Assembly (NCBI RefSeq): GCF_032062135.1
Contig: NC_092859.1
Span: forward strand, 109,132,305 to 109,196,304
DNA length: 64,000 bases
Reading direction: 5' to 3'
Source: Pyxicephalus adspersus
Lineage: Eukaryota > Chordata > Amphibia > Anura > Pyxicephalidae
The position numbers and the translations under genes were made by a program. This document shows positions 44,890 to 56,198 of this stretch, piece by piece. Each line of letters opens with the position of its first letter. The stretch's first letter is position 1. Below the pieces are notes generated by a model. It was not told the origin of the DNA. It was given only the letters and a program-made list of their open reading frames with translations, and ran no database searches.

Positions 44890-45250
44890 TCACTCTTGTA
44901 GCATTTTCTTCCCTTGTGTAATGTTGGCGGAGCGGATTTGGGAAGTATTTGGGTGAAACCCTGATGTAGTGGGTTTGGGTCTAAAGGTGTCCCTCCTGTA
45001 GGCTTGGTTTCTCAAAAATGCCCACTTATCCTTTTGTAATTTTCTATACTTTTTATTGTAAATGTCAATATTGAATCTTTCAAGATGTTGTTTAAGTAGT
45101 TTATATTGATCCGAAAATGCTTCTGAATCAATCAGTTTTAGATTTTGAGAGTGAATCTCTTTTATTTGTTTCCAATTCTATGGTTTCCAATTCTCATTAA
45201 TAATAAAAAGTAAGGAGTGCCATGAGTTTACTTGAGGATTCTTTAAGTAT
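44890..45250 (-). pseudogene. Penelope N-terminal coiled-coil-like segment
   Basis: Minus-strand coding remnant: LKLIDSEAFSDQY, QHLERFNIDIYNKKYRKLQ, KWAFLRNQAYRRDTF, then FHPNTSQIRSANITQGKKML. The Lys/Glu-rich helical stretch is usual for the N-terminus of Penelope-like proteins. The same sequence recurs inverted in the left arm. Confidence 0.65.
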
Positions 45251-45700
45251 ATTTTCCCATTCTGATTTTATTCATTCAGTATGATGAACATTAGGAAATA
45301 TTTGTACTCTAAGGCCCGGTGGGTTCATGCTTTCAGAAACGTATTTTTCAAAGAATCAGTGTATGCCTGTGTATAAGAGATTTTTTGGATCTTGGATCTA
45401 TTGGGCTGGACCTCTTCGCATTGATGTTTAGCTTGAGATACAAAGTCGTTCTTAACTGGTACCAAGTAAATCCAATAATAATATAACTGAAGAGGTTAAG
45501 TTGATCAAAGACTCCACTGTTACTAGAGGTTTGGGTTTTAGTATTCTGACTCAATTAGCATGTGAACCAAAGAAAGATTAGTGTATGAGTTATGAATGTA
45601 AAAGGTTAAAAGGTTAAAAATATTAACTGCAAACATATAAACAATATAGTAGAGAGGTGACGCGTAGCTGGAGAAAGCCAAACCCAAGGCGTTTTCACCT
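44968..45700 (-). repeat. Right inner arm: leader and N-terminal coding part
   Basis: Matches 39459-41121 in inverse orientation, minus the TTAA insertion. It carries AGCTACGCGTCACCTCTCTA and GGTGAAAACGCC near its 5' edge, a truncated hammerhead-like region, at the junction with the outer pLTR. Confidence 0.85.
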
Positions 45701-46385
45701 GCCTGGAATACCTTTTATGTTTTGTACTCAAGTAACCAACTAGGAGTGTTTCCGGATTGTAAGGTATCTACATTTAATTCTTTATATTTATTAGATCTAC
45801 TATAATTCAACTTCATACAATATTTTTCATAATTTAGTATCCTCTATATTAAACTTTTCTATTATGTTAACTTCTCCATTATCCATTTGATTTATTCATT
45901 TACATGCACAATGAAATATTTACATATAAAATACAATTACTTTGGGTAATTTGGATCATTTATCTCTATGTATACTTCCAAATTGTACCAATCGTTTAAC
46001 AAATTTACATGTATTTATATTTTGCATGTTGAGACTTTGTGTAATATTTACAACTGCTATATCAGACGCACAGCTACCCCTGTAGAAGCCCTCGTTTGGG
46101 CGAAGCGCGTCGGGTTCAGCTTTCGCTGGCTATGCGTCACCTCTCTACCGTATTGTTTATATGCTTGCAGTTGATATATATGTAACCTTTTACATTTATA
46201 ACGTAGCTTACCTTTTACTAGTACAAATTTGATGGCAAGCAATTCACTCTGTGCCATCCAAATGTATGTTACTTTGTATATTTGATTTTGTACTACTATG
46301 ATTATGTATTCTATGAGTCTGATCATTGAATACAACAAGCACTATTGCCTATAAAAAAAAAACCCATGTCTATTTTTGTTTTTGC
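45700..46385 (+). repeat. Right outer pLTR, outward-facing
   Basis: Plus-strand counterpart of 38744-39450, running from CTGCCTGGAATACC through the hammerhead-like region to TCTATTTTTGTTTTTG. It faces away from the ORF. Confidence 0.85.
46078..46139 (+). other. Hammerhead-like ribozyme motif, right pLTR
   Basis: CCCCTGTAGAAGCCC, loop TCGTTT, GGGCGAAGCGCG, stem-loop, TATGCGTC. Stem II (GCCC/GGGC) is perfect. Core changes (CTGTAGA for CTGANGA, GAAG for GAAA) and an extra A before stem II suggest an inactive copy. Stem I pairing is not evident. Confidence 0.5.
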
Positions 46386-46567
46386 TTATATATAAGGGGT
46401 CGGAATAATCCCTGGTAAGGACACTCTTTGAACCTCAGTTCATTGCTTTTACTAAAAAGCACTCCACTGTTACACTAATCTTTCTTTGATTCTTTGCTAG
46501 TATTGTTTATGACTGTATCTACTCCCTTCAGCTGATGTATTAGGAAATTGTTGCCAGTTGTTAAAAA

Positions 46568-46789
46568 GGGCCTGATTTATGAAAGCTCCCCAAAGCTTGA
46601 GAGGATACACTTTCATCAGTGAATCTGGGTGATCCAGAAAATTTGGAATGTATCTGGTCCAGGTATGAAAACATTTGCTAACAAATAGCAAAGACTTTTA
46701 GGAAATAATTCCAAGTTTGCTGGATCACCCGGCTTCACTAATGAAAGTGTATCCTCTCCAGCCTTGGAGAGCTTTCATAAATCAGGCTT
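46568..46789. mobile_element. Palindromic MITE family P, copy 3
   Basis: About 222 bp from GGGCCTGATTTATGAAAGC to GCTTTCATAAATCAGGC. This is the best-preserved foldback: GAGAGGATACACTTTCATCA pairs with GAAAGTGTATCCTCTCC, and the centre reads TTTGCTAACAAATAGCAAA. Confidence 0.9.
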
Positions 46790-47189
46790 AAAGTCTCAAT
46801 GAATAACCATTTACAATAGTAATACTGATCATTTAATAGAGCCAATAACTGGAGCATGTTCACACAAGTACTTTTATGTGCATTACATTTGCTATGGCTT
46901 AAATGAAGTCTTGATGATATAAATGTATTATAACGGTTGTAATAATAAATGGTTAAAATTTTAAAAAATTCAGGGATAGAGTTGATCAGAAAAGAAAAAT
47001 CTAAATTGGATCAAATCTGGTCGAGGTGAATGTAACAAAGATGACACAAATGAACAAAGTTATTACAACAGATAAAGATAAAAAAAAAATATATAAAAAA
47101 GATATGATATAAAAAAAAGTGTAAAACTATATAAACTTTAAAAATTAGAGTTCAGCAAAAACCATCATAGTTAAGATTTCTTTTGTGCT
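46790..47189. other. AT-rich stretch without genes
   Basis: Nothing recognisable; A-rich runs near 47.08 kb. Confidence 0.5.
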
Positions 47190-48062
47190 TAGGTATCTAA
47201 TCAATTACCTTGTCCCCGCAGTTCCTCCGGAGATGTCTTCTCTCTCTTCTGTCTTCTCCCAGTGTGTGCAGTGATGATCTCCGGGGTTTCCCTACATGCG
47301 TCGGTGCGGGCGAGGGGCGGGGCGGGGCGAGGAGGGGCAGGAAATTCAAATCGCTTTGTATTGGATTCAATACAAAAAAGCTGTATTGAGTCCAATGCAA
47401 AGAAATCTTTATATAATATATATATAATTGTATTATATATATATATATTATAAAAGCTACTGTACAGTTACAATACATTACACTCTTTTTTTTTTTTTTT
47501 TAAAGATTTTTTTTTTTTATAATGTTTTATAAATTTTTTTTTTAAAGTTTATTATTAAATTTAATAAATTTTGGACATATTTTAGTGAGTTATGCTTAAG
47601 AATTATAGCCTACAATCTAAAATAAATTTCCATGCAAAAAATGTAACGCTTTTTGCATGGAAGTACGGAAAGAGTTAGAACACTCAGCGTTCGCGTAGGC
47701 GTCCCTCTGCGATTCCTGATGATGTCCGTGTGTGCGCCCGTAGATGGGGCTCGTAGCGGGAAATTCAAATATTTTGTATTGGATTCAATAAAAAGTCCTG
47801 TATCCAATCAAATTCAAAATAATACAAAATATATTTATGTGGTTTTGTCTAAAGGTATGTGACGTTGGACTCTGTTTTAAAATTTACCACACTAGGGAGG
47901 TGATTTAGAAAACTATAGTACTATACAGTATACCGAATTATTGTTTTTTCAGTACTTTTGATTTATTTCTGTAAGTTACAGGTCTACAATTAAAAAAAAT
48001 TAAGAAAACCAGTGTACCGCTTTTGGTACAGAAATCCAGACATCAGTAAAACGCCCAGGTGG
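47190..48062. mobile_element. TTAA element copy, probably composite
   Basis: The right end CGCCCAGGTGG is followed by TTAA (48063-48066) and preceded by AGTGTACCGCTTTTGGTACA, as in the 40-41 kb copy. The left part shares ACCTTGTCCCCGCAG(T/C)TCCTCC. A segment TTAAGAATTATAGCC...AAATTTCCATGCAAAAA near 47.6 kb occurs in the other copy too. A CTAGGGAGG end-like motif at 47.90 kb suggests nesting of two related elements. The left terminus is unresolved. Confidence 0.55.
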
Positions 48063-48066
48063 TTAA

Positions 48067-48323
48067 TATATGGAATCTAAGTTTACATTTAACTTTTTTT
48101 GAAGATATACTAGCAAGCAACATTTAACCACCAGCTAATTGGAATGCTGCCCACTGTATAACTAGACAACAGGATGAAAGTAGGTCAGCAGTTTTTTTCG
48201 GTGTACACAAGAACAAACTAGCAGGTTTCTTTCTAATAGAACTGACTAGGATGATGGATGTTTTGGGTGGTTTTGCAAAATGCAAAAAGCAATGTCTTTC
48301 TAATTTACTTTTGATTCCACTTA
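48067..48323. other. Short unique interval
   Basis: No recognised feature. Confidence 0.4.
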
Positions 48324-48445
48324 TAGTTACATAGTTAAATAGTAAGCATAGTAAGTCAGGTTGAAAGAAGACATAAGTCCATCAAGTTCAGCCACTAGGG
48401 AAATAAACATATCCCAGATATAAAACCCTATAGACATAGTTGATA
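48324..48445 (+). repeat. Dispersed repeat family G, copy 2
   Basis: TAGTTACATAGTTAAATAGT, AAGTCCATCAAGTTCAGCCA, GGAAATAAACATATCCCAGA match the start of the 53.9 kb copy. Truncated after about 120 bp. Confidence 0.65.
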
Positions 48446-48807
48446 CAGAGGATGGCAAAAGAACTAATTTGCATGAAAACAATAATATATGAAATGTTTA
48501 CCAACTGCATGACAGAAAGGTACTCGCTTTCTGAAGAAAATAGAGAGCAGGGACATTATAATACAGTATGTGGAATTACAGTAGTTATTCCTAAACCTAA
48601 CAAATCATACACTAATGTTCAGTGTGTACAGTGCTGTTCACTTTGTGCCTAGTGTTCTGAAAAGGGGCACTCTATGTGGCAAGCAGATTAGCAAATAAAA
48701 AAAAAATTGCCATGTTGTCAGGGAAAATTGTAGGTATATCTGTGTATGCTCACTACATCCTATTTCTCTTGCAATGCCAAAAGCCAGTCTGGGATGTCAA
48801 GAGTACG

Positions 48808-48897
48808 ACCCCTATTTAATGTACAGCGCTGCGTAATATGTTGGCGCTATATAAATCCTGTTTATTATTAATAAGAATAATAATAATAATAATAACA
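48808..48897 (+). mobile_element. Orphan LINE/SINE 3' tail
   Basis: CCCCTATTTAATGTACAGCG, then GTAATATGTTGGCGCTATAT, ending in AATAATAAT repeats. Near-identical to the LINE tail at 17.78-17.86 kb. It is a dead-on-arrival 3' fragment of the same L2/CR1-group family. Confidence 0.85.
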
Positions 48898-49768
48898 TAT
48901 ATATCCAATGATAAAAGAGTTTTTCTGTTTTTCTTTAAAAACCAGAATTATATTACTTTTTGTTTACATGTTAATTTTGAAGCAAGGGATTTTATTTTAT
49001 GGTTTATTTTTATTTAATTACTATTTGTTCTGGTGCCTTCTATTGAGATTATTGTACACCTAATAGGCATTTTGGCCAACATTATGTTTAAAGCACTTTC
49101 CAGAACAGGCATTCATTTGTATATAACTGTAAGACATCACTTGACATGTAGAACTTTCTAATGTCTTCCAAAAAATCTGTAGCATTTATACACACCCACA
49201 CATACACACTCTTTTGAACTTCTTTTGCATCTTTTGAAATACAGACAAAAATCTTACACCCATGAAATACTGAACCATGTAAAAGGCAGTATGCAGTAGG
49301 AGATATTACTATAACGAACAAAAGAAACAGTTAAACAAGCAACATAGCTTTACAAATAAGAAACAAGAGATCAGAATAGGCTAAACAAACTTAACACATT
49401 TAGCAAGGTGTCAAGTTTTGAACCAAAACCAAGCGTCAGGATGTAGGGAAATCTAACAAATGGAAATTTGTTTGTTGATCTGATATTGATTCAGTACAAG
49501 CTATTACTACCATCTTATGATATCAATAACCTAAGTGCAGCATGACACCCAAAGATCCCTGCTACCTATTTGAAAAAAAAATACTGGAACAAAAATATAC
49601 CCCCAGGTATAGGTTCCTATAGGATTGGGCAATTGTAAAATATAAAGATTACATTCATATTTTTTCAAAGAAGTTGAAAATAATTACCTCATAATATTTT
49701 GTGAAAAGGATAAAGCTCTTCCAAAATACTTAGGAAATGGAGAGTTTTTTTAGATAATTCATAGAATG
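48898..49768. other. AT-rich stretch without genes
   Basis: No recognisable feature. Confidence 0.5.
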
Positions 49769-49990
49769 TGTTTTATTTATTAAAGCTCTCCAAAACTAGA
49801 TAGGATAGACAATCATGGGGGAACTTGGGCGAGCTTGCAATCCTGGAATGGATCTGGTCTAGGACTGAAAGCATTGCCAACTCCTAGCAAATTTTTTTGA
49901 GGACATGTATTCCAGGTTTGTTGGATCACCAAGGTTCTTCCATGATAGTCTATCCTCACCAAACTTGGCGAACTTTAATAAATCAGGCCC
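49769..49990. mobile_element. Palindromic MITE family P, copy 4 (divergent)
   Basis: Foldback with ATTTATTAAAGCTCTCCAAA on the left and AACTTTAATAAATCAGGCCC on the right, and inner halves GATAGACAATCATGG and CCATGATAGTCTATC in place of the GATACACTTTC stem of other copies. It represents a subfamily. Confidence 0.75.
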
Positions 49991-50018
49991 AATGTGAAAG
50001 TTACTAGATGGTAAATTA

Positions 50019-50258
50019 CAGGTAGTCCCTGGGTTACATACCATATAGGGATGTAAGTCGGAACAGGTACATTAGAGTTACAAGAGGTTGTAGAAGAGCT
50101 CAGGCTCAGCTGTGTTTTGCAAAAGATTTCTTCTGCAAGTCATGCAACCCCCCCCCACCCCCCACCCCAATCAAGCCTTCATCCTGCACAGAATGAACAG
50201 GAAAGCCCTGTTTGTATCTAGGAGACATCTGTATGTCGGTTAACTCAGGGACAACTTG
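50019..50258. mobile_element. pogo/Tigger-like MITE flanked by TA
   Basis: 240 bp from CAGGTAGTCCCTGGGTTA to TAACTCAGGGACAACTTG, flanked by TA on both sides (50017-50018, 50259-50260). CAG(G)TAGTCCC ends with a TA target are typical of the pogo/Tigger branch of Tc1/mariner. It contains a C-rich tract at 50.15 kb. No transposase. Confidence 0.85.
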
Positions 50259-50260
50259 TA

Positions 50261-51924
50261 TAAAGAATTCTGTAGTTCCTTTGGTGATTTTTTCTTTACC
50301 ATATGCTTGATTTACATTGCTAAAGTAAAGGAAGGAGAAGGGCAAAGTGAGATAGAAGTGCCACTCAATCCCAATGTTTATATGAGAAAATGTTCACAAA
50401 GACAAGATATATACGTTTTCTTCTGAATGGTCAACCTGGCTAAAACATCCAAAGTATTTGATATTTTATAACACTTTTCATCATGTTTACTTTTATTCAT
50501 TAGAATAAGGTCCCCCATGTATAGGATGGCTTAATCATTAACTGCTATTGCAGCACTATTTTAAACTGCTGTCATGCGGCAGCTAATGCTGATTCTGAAA
50601 ACTGGATGAACTAATTAAACAATCTAAATGGCTTAATAAATGTGAATATAAGATCTGTAAAGCAATGTATTGAAAACAGAATCAGAGTAAACCAATTTAT
50701 GAAAAAATTGCTTTTTTCCATCCTTTCAAAGTTATTATTTATTACGTACTTGTCATTAATAAAAAGAAATACTTTTGCAGAAACAATTATAAAACTATGC
50801 AAATAATGGCTTATTTTGTCTTAGCCCTTCATTTTAACATCTGTGTAAAATGGTAGAAAAAAGATCCCCCAAGAACATCTTAAAGAATAAATGATAAGGA
50901 AACCATATTTTTTAGATAACAACAATTTGTTGTGCAATTCAACCATAAAATAGCACAGAAATTTCTATTTGCGTACAAGGTATCAACTGCTTTTCAATAC
51001 AGCTAGCTCTTCAGGGGTCAGGTAAGATCTTCACACTCTGTATTCCTGTAGTTTAGTATATTTTTTTCCTAATGAGCACAATAGCAGAAATACAGCTGGT
51101 CTATGCTAGCTTTTCTGTGTAAATACAAGCTATAATCATCTAAAGGACTCCATATGGCAATGCACTTTTACATAGAAGCAACTTATATATATTGATTAGA
51201 AGAAACCTTGTGTAGTTGAAATTTTTACTGCATGTAAAATGTACTCATTTTTACAGTAACTAATGATGGAACAACAAAACTATGTATTAGCTGTGTATTT
51301 GATGTGTATTTTAACCCCAAAATTACCCCAAAACCTCACTGAAATAAGCAACAAAGTTATTAATATTGTGTCTGCCTATTTGTTTTCACTTGGGAAGGGT
51401 TAGAACCTTTAGCTTTTTCTGGCTATCTGGAGCTTTTTATTTCTGCCTGTGCCCTTTTCTGTCTAGAGAGGCTAGAATTTGTCCAGATTTGACTGTATCT
51501 AAGTTTGTTGGGTTGATTCAAAAATCCAACTAATTCATGTTCAATCAAGTTTGCTCTGAAGTCAATGGCTATTCATTTTTAACTTCCGTGACATGGTATT
51601 GTGTAGCGAGATGTTAGAAAAGCATTTTTTTTTTTCATCGAGGTTAATGTATAGGCAGTAAAACACATTTTAAACTTGCAATTGTAGCTCTAGTACAGTA
51701 TCAGAGTCCTGGAGTGATTTGTCACACTCCTCATCTCCGCAAATTAAAAATAATAAAAGGGAACGTTTATTTAACTGATCAATGGTTACAGAAATAGCTT
51801 AATCAAGTTTGACTGTTATACTTTATCCTTCTTCAAGAAGGAGAATAGACTTGGAGGCATGACTGTAGTCCACTGAGTTTGATGGTCCTATGACCCTCCC
51901 TCCTCACCAAACAAAATGTAAACT
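50261..51924. other. AT-rich stretch without genes
   Basis: No element or exon. A weak CTTGAAGAAGGATAAAG on the minus strand near 51.84 kb may be another decayed stem motif. Confidence 0.45.
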
Positions 51925-52245
51925 AGTCAAAACAGACCTATTGGCAACATTTTTAATGATATAAAAGGGTGCGGTAAAGTCTGAATAGGAAACCCACAGC
52001 CTCATGGGATACATACATGCCCAATCTCGAGCATGCACAGAAGTGACTTTCATGTAAAAAATACGTTTGCAGGAAGGCATGTCACCCGATCGTATGCCTA
52101 TGCAATGCAAGTTTGGGTATATAGGAAGAACCCAGAATAAAACAGGTGTCCAGTCTGTGCCGGAAAGAAGAAGGAAGACGGGACTGCTCACGGCCAACTG
52201 GACTAGGTGTCATTTTTTTTTTTTACGGAAAGTTCCACTTTATAT
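51925..52245 (+). repeat. Dispersed repeat family F, copy 4
   Basis: Starts AAAACAGACCTATTGGCAAC and ends GGAAAGTTCCACTTTATA. Shares GGAAGGCATGTCACCCGATC and GAAGAAGGAAGACGGGACTG with other copies. It gives the best-preserved right end. Confidence 0.6.
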
Positions 52246-53938
52246 GCTGCAAAAACTACTGGCAACAGCTGCTCTGTGATATCTGAATGTTGACTGAACT
52301 GATTGGAAACTGTATTTCTCTTGTTAGTATTTTAAATTCCAATGCTGGTCTCAATGACATTCAAAGATCATAACCTAATATAAAGCTTAATTATTCATCT
52401 AGCAATACAGCCACCCAGAATAGACCTCAAACATGTCTGCCATTACATAGAGAGGTGAAACAAGACTCTGAGTACGTTATTAGCCTCTATAGTAAAACTG
52501 TTTGGTGCTTGTGTATTTTTCAAGGACTCATTTTCTAGATTCTACTTTTATCATTCATACAGTAAGTTCCACTGTGCAGATTTTTGTTTTTGTTTTAATG
52601 GCAACCATGTTTGTAACCATTTTCTTTGCAAACATCAACAAGCCATTGTTCCTGCTGTAAAGAGAAATGTATACAGCATTTGTATTATTTAGAATTGTAT
52701 CTGTTTGATACTCTGGTGTTAAGTGAAAATCAAGGTCAACATCGGTCAACACTAGCTACTGATTTATCTTTTTACATATATTATATAGATCTATATTAGT
52801 GGATTAAGAAGTGCAATTTTTTTACAGTTTTACATTTTTTTGTATGTAATAACACACTGCAAACACACAGTTGTTACATATTGTTTCCATAAATAATTAT
52901 TCTTCGCTTAATCTTTATTTTTCATGATGCATTCAATTTGAATAACATTCTCTATAGTGTATATTCCCATGTCAACCACTGTTTAGCAAAGGCAACTAAT
53001 TTTGATATGCAAATTTTTTCTTACAATAGTAACAATATGGTGATAATGTAAATTCAAATTTTGCCTTGCATATCAACATTGTGAAAATGTCATTGGACTA
53101 CATTAACTTCATCCCCTGCCTAAAACCTTGAGGACAACACAATGGAGCACTTCAGAGATGATGAATGGCCATGCTTTGTTCAATTTGACTTGGTCAGTAA
53201 TTGCTCCTCTCAGTCATTTCTGAACATTATACCATTTCTTAAATTATATTACATTAAATAATGTCACTGGTACATGGCACTATACTTGCTTGTGAACAAA
53301 GCACTGTTTATTTTCTGCATTCAGTAGAGATTTTTTGATGTGGATTTTTTAAGATGATCTGCTTATAGAATAACTCCAGTTATTAGATCTGTAAAACATT
53401 TTTGTCATGGTCCTTTTACAATGAAAGTCTATTTTCATTTTTCAAATACATTTTACTGTGAGATCTGTAACTTATAACTTAACATATGTATTAAGAAAGT
53501 AAGGTAAAAAAGTAACAATAGTAGCAAAAACAAAAACAAACAGTAAAAATAGTACAGAGGTTGGCAGCACATTTACAATCTGCCTGTCCATTGTCTTCAT
53601 TTGATTCAAAGATTGATTGGGACTATGCCTTAGCACATATTAACAAAATATCAGGCTCTCCATAAAACCTCAAATCAAAGCAGCAGTCGTGATGAAAGTC
53701 TTGGGTTGCTCCATAGCTCTGGATTATTATATGACACAGCCAAGGAGAAAAATACTTTATTCTGTGTTGGCCAGTAATTTTTGTGGGGGCGATTTATGTG
53801 TCTAAGCAGTAGAAATATATGTTGTGGGCAATGAAGCTTTCAGTACTTGAGTTCTTCAGTTGTTTTTTTTTGGAGATTTTTTGGTCTTTTGTTGGAGATT
53901 TTTGTTTGATAGCGGGGATATTTTTTGCAGGGCATAAT
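52246..53938. other. AT-rich stretch without genes
   Basis: Nothing recognised; short ORFs appear random. Confidence 0.5.
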
Positions 53939-54540
53939 TAGTTACATAGTTACGTAGTTAGTCAGACATAAATCTATCAAGTTCATCCACTATGTAAATA
54001 AACATACTACAAACCAGCATATCCCAGATAATACCATATATGCACAGTTGATCACAGTTGAAAAGCAAAAATACTCTTATAAAAAGTCATGGTTCAATTT
54101 GCTCCAGTAGGCAAAATAAAACTTTCCAGTTCCCATGAGGGAATCAAGTGTTCCCTGTATCAACAGTCTCTTTTGCCGTTCCTTTAAAACTTTAATAACA
54201 AGGTATATTGGTGATTTGCATTCAGCTTTTTCTTAAAGCAATCTATAGAAGTTGCTGAAACTACTTCCTAAGGGAGCTGATTCCTAATTTTCACAGACCT
54301 TACAGTGAAGAATCCCTTCCTTATCTGGAAATTAAACTTATTTTCCTCCAGACGCTAAAAGTGCCCTCTTGTCTTAAAATAAGAATAATTGGGAACCAAG
54401 TTCTATATATGGACCATTTATATATTTATACAGGGTGATCATATCTCCCTTAAACGTCTCTTCTCTAGAAAGAATAGATTCAGTTAAGCTTATCTCTGCT
54501 TATAACTGAGCTCCTCTATCCCTCCTCCATATAACTATAT
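53939..54540 (+). repeat. Dispersed repeat family G, longest copy
   Basis: Begins TAGTTACATAGTTACGTAGT, then CATAAATCTATCAAGTTCAT, AGCTTTTTCTTAAAGCAATC, TTACAGTGAAGAATCCCTTC, AGGGTGATCATATCTCCCTT, AAACGTCTCTTCTCTAGAAA. The phrase AGTCCATCAAGTTCA in such repeats is common in amphibian genomes. There is no poly-A tail or inverted ends, and the class is unknown. Confidence 0.65.
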
Positions 54541-56136
54541 ATCCTATAACAGGTGTTCTTCCTCTTCTCCTTTGGTTGTGATGTGCATGTGCTGTTTAGT
54601 GTACTCTCGGCCTAGGATATTGTTCAGACCAGGGGGCAGATCATTAACAGCATGTGCAGTGATTAAACAGGCTGTTACTTTTTTAGGTAACACGCAGTGT
54701 GGTTACTATGGATGTCTAGGTACCCTGACAACTAATGTGCATCTAAACATTTTTCTATAATCTCAAAGTGCTGTACAACATTCAAACCTAAGTGTACACC
54801 CTACTGTCAAACTATCCTAAATATACCCTTACTCTAACTACCACATTGGTTGAGAGCTTTCAGGTACATTTGGATACTGAACTAAAGGCATAACCTAGAA
54901 AATTACAAAAATGAATAAATTGCATAATTTGGTATGATCAGCAAACATTCACTTACAAAATAGAGCTCACATAAACCTTGCAATCAAACTATAATACAGT
55001 TCGTTTAGTATTAAGTTATTCAATCTGGTCTTACAAATTTTGATCATTTTTAGACCACACTTATTTCTATACACATTTTGTTTGAGGTTCAAAGATCATT
55101 ATACTCAAAGCAAAAGCGGGGCAAGTGTAAAGGTATGCAGGACAGGGCAATTTATAGGACTATGAACTAAAAGCAATCACAGTGTAACAGACTTTAGGAT
55201 GCCCATCTAGGCAATGAACTACAAAACAGGCAATCTTCCAGTACCATTGTGCTAACATGATTCCTTGCCACTGTTTTGATAGAGCCAATGAAAACTAATA
55301 GCAATACTAAATGAGCTTAGTATTGTGTGTAAAACCATCTTTTCTCTACAAATCACCAATGGCAATTTCACTAGCAGCATTTCTAGAGATTCAGTAGACA
55401 GTGATATTCACTTGATTAATGGATTTCTCAAGCCAAGCTAAATGTACTTTTAAAAAATAATTCTGCCCATTTATTAGATGTAATGCCTGTAGTAATGTAT
55501 CATGCCAAAGCCTTCTGTTAAACACGATTGCATTGCAGCTGCAGAAATTCCAAGTAGAGAGAAAAAAAATTTAGGCCAGGACTTTATTAAATTTTAAAGT
55601 ATGCCTTCTCTACGCTGTTGTAAAGAGCCAAAAAGGGTATTTGAATCTCTGGAGATCTCAAGTATAATTTCTTTATCATGTTCCATTTAAAATTTAATTA
55701 TGTAGTCTACAACAAGGAAGAATTTTAGTGTTCTAAATAGGTCAGGCAATGAATACACTAACGGTATTATAACCTTTCTTCCTTGAAAAGATAAGACAGT
55801 CATCTGTTTGGCAGTTGCTTGGAATTTATGTGTGGCAGTCATTACACGTGCCCATGGTATAAAATGCCTTTCATTCTTTTAGGAGCCTTTATTAGTAGTT
55901 GTTAATTGGTTATCTAGCTATATAAGCTCATTATTGTTGTCAGGTTGCTTAGCATTGAGCATCACATTATTTTTGTTTTAATTTATTGAAAATGACTAAT
56001 GTTTTATCCCAGTATTGACATTTGCACTGTTCAGTAAATGTTGAAGAGGCGTCGGCAGATTTATTAGCAAAAGATGGTACCAGGAAATCTTCCCTTCTGT
56101 TATTTCCATAATTATAACATAAATATATATTTCCAC

Positions 56137-56198
<62 letters not shown>

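Larger units (their letters stand above)
38744..46385 (-). mobile_element. Palindromic Penelope-like retroelement
   Basis: A 7.6-kb composite bounded by inverted arms: 38744-41121 and 44968-46385 are reverse complements of one another (interrupted on the left by an 889-bp insertion). The unique centre carries the ORF on the minus strand: RT at 42645-43963 and a GIY-YIG-type tail at 41930-42420. Penelope-like elements are retroelements with an RT related to telomerase and a GIY-YIG nuclease, flanked by pLTRs that can be direct or inverted. Each arm consists of an outward-facing pLTR and an inward-facing leader. All coding parts are broken by stops and frameshifts, so the copy is dead. Confidence 0.85.

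Noticed and set aside
51820..51865. Another hammerhead-like stem on the minus strand (CTTGAAGAAGGATAAAG)
   Set aside because: Only the first block matches; no paired second half with GAAAC could be identified.
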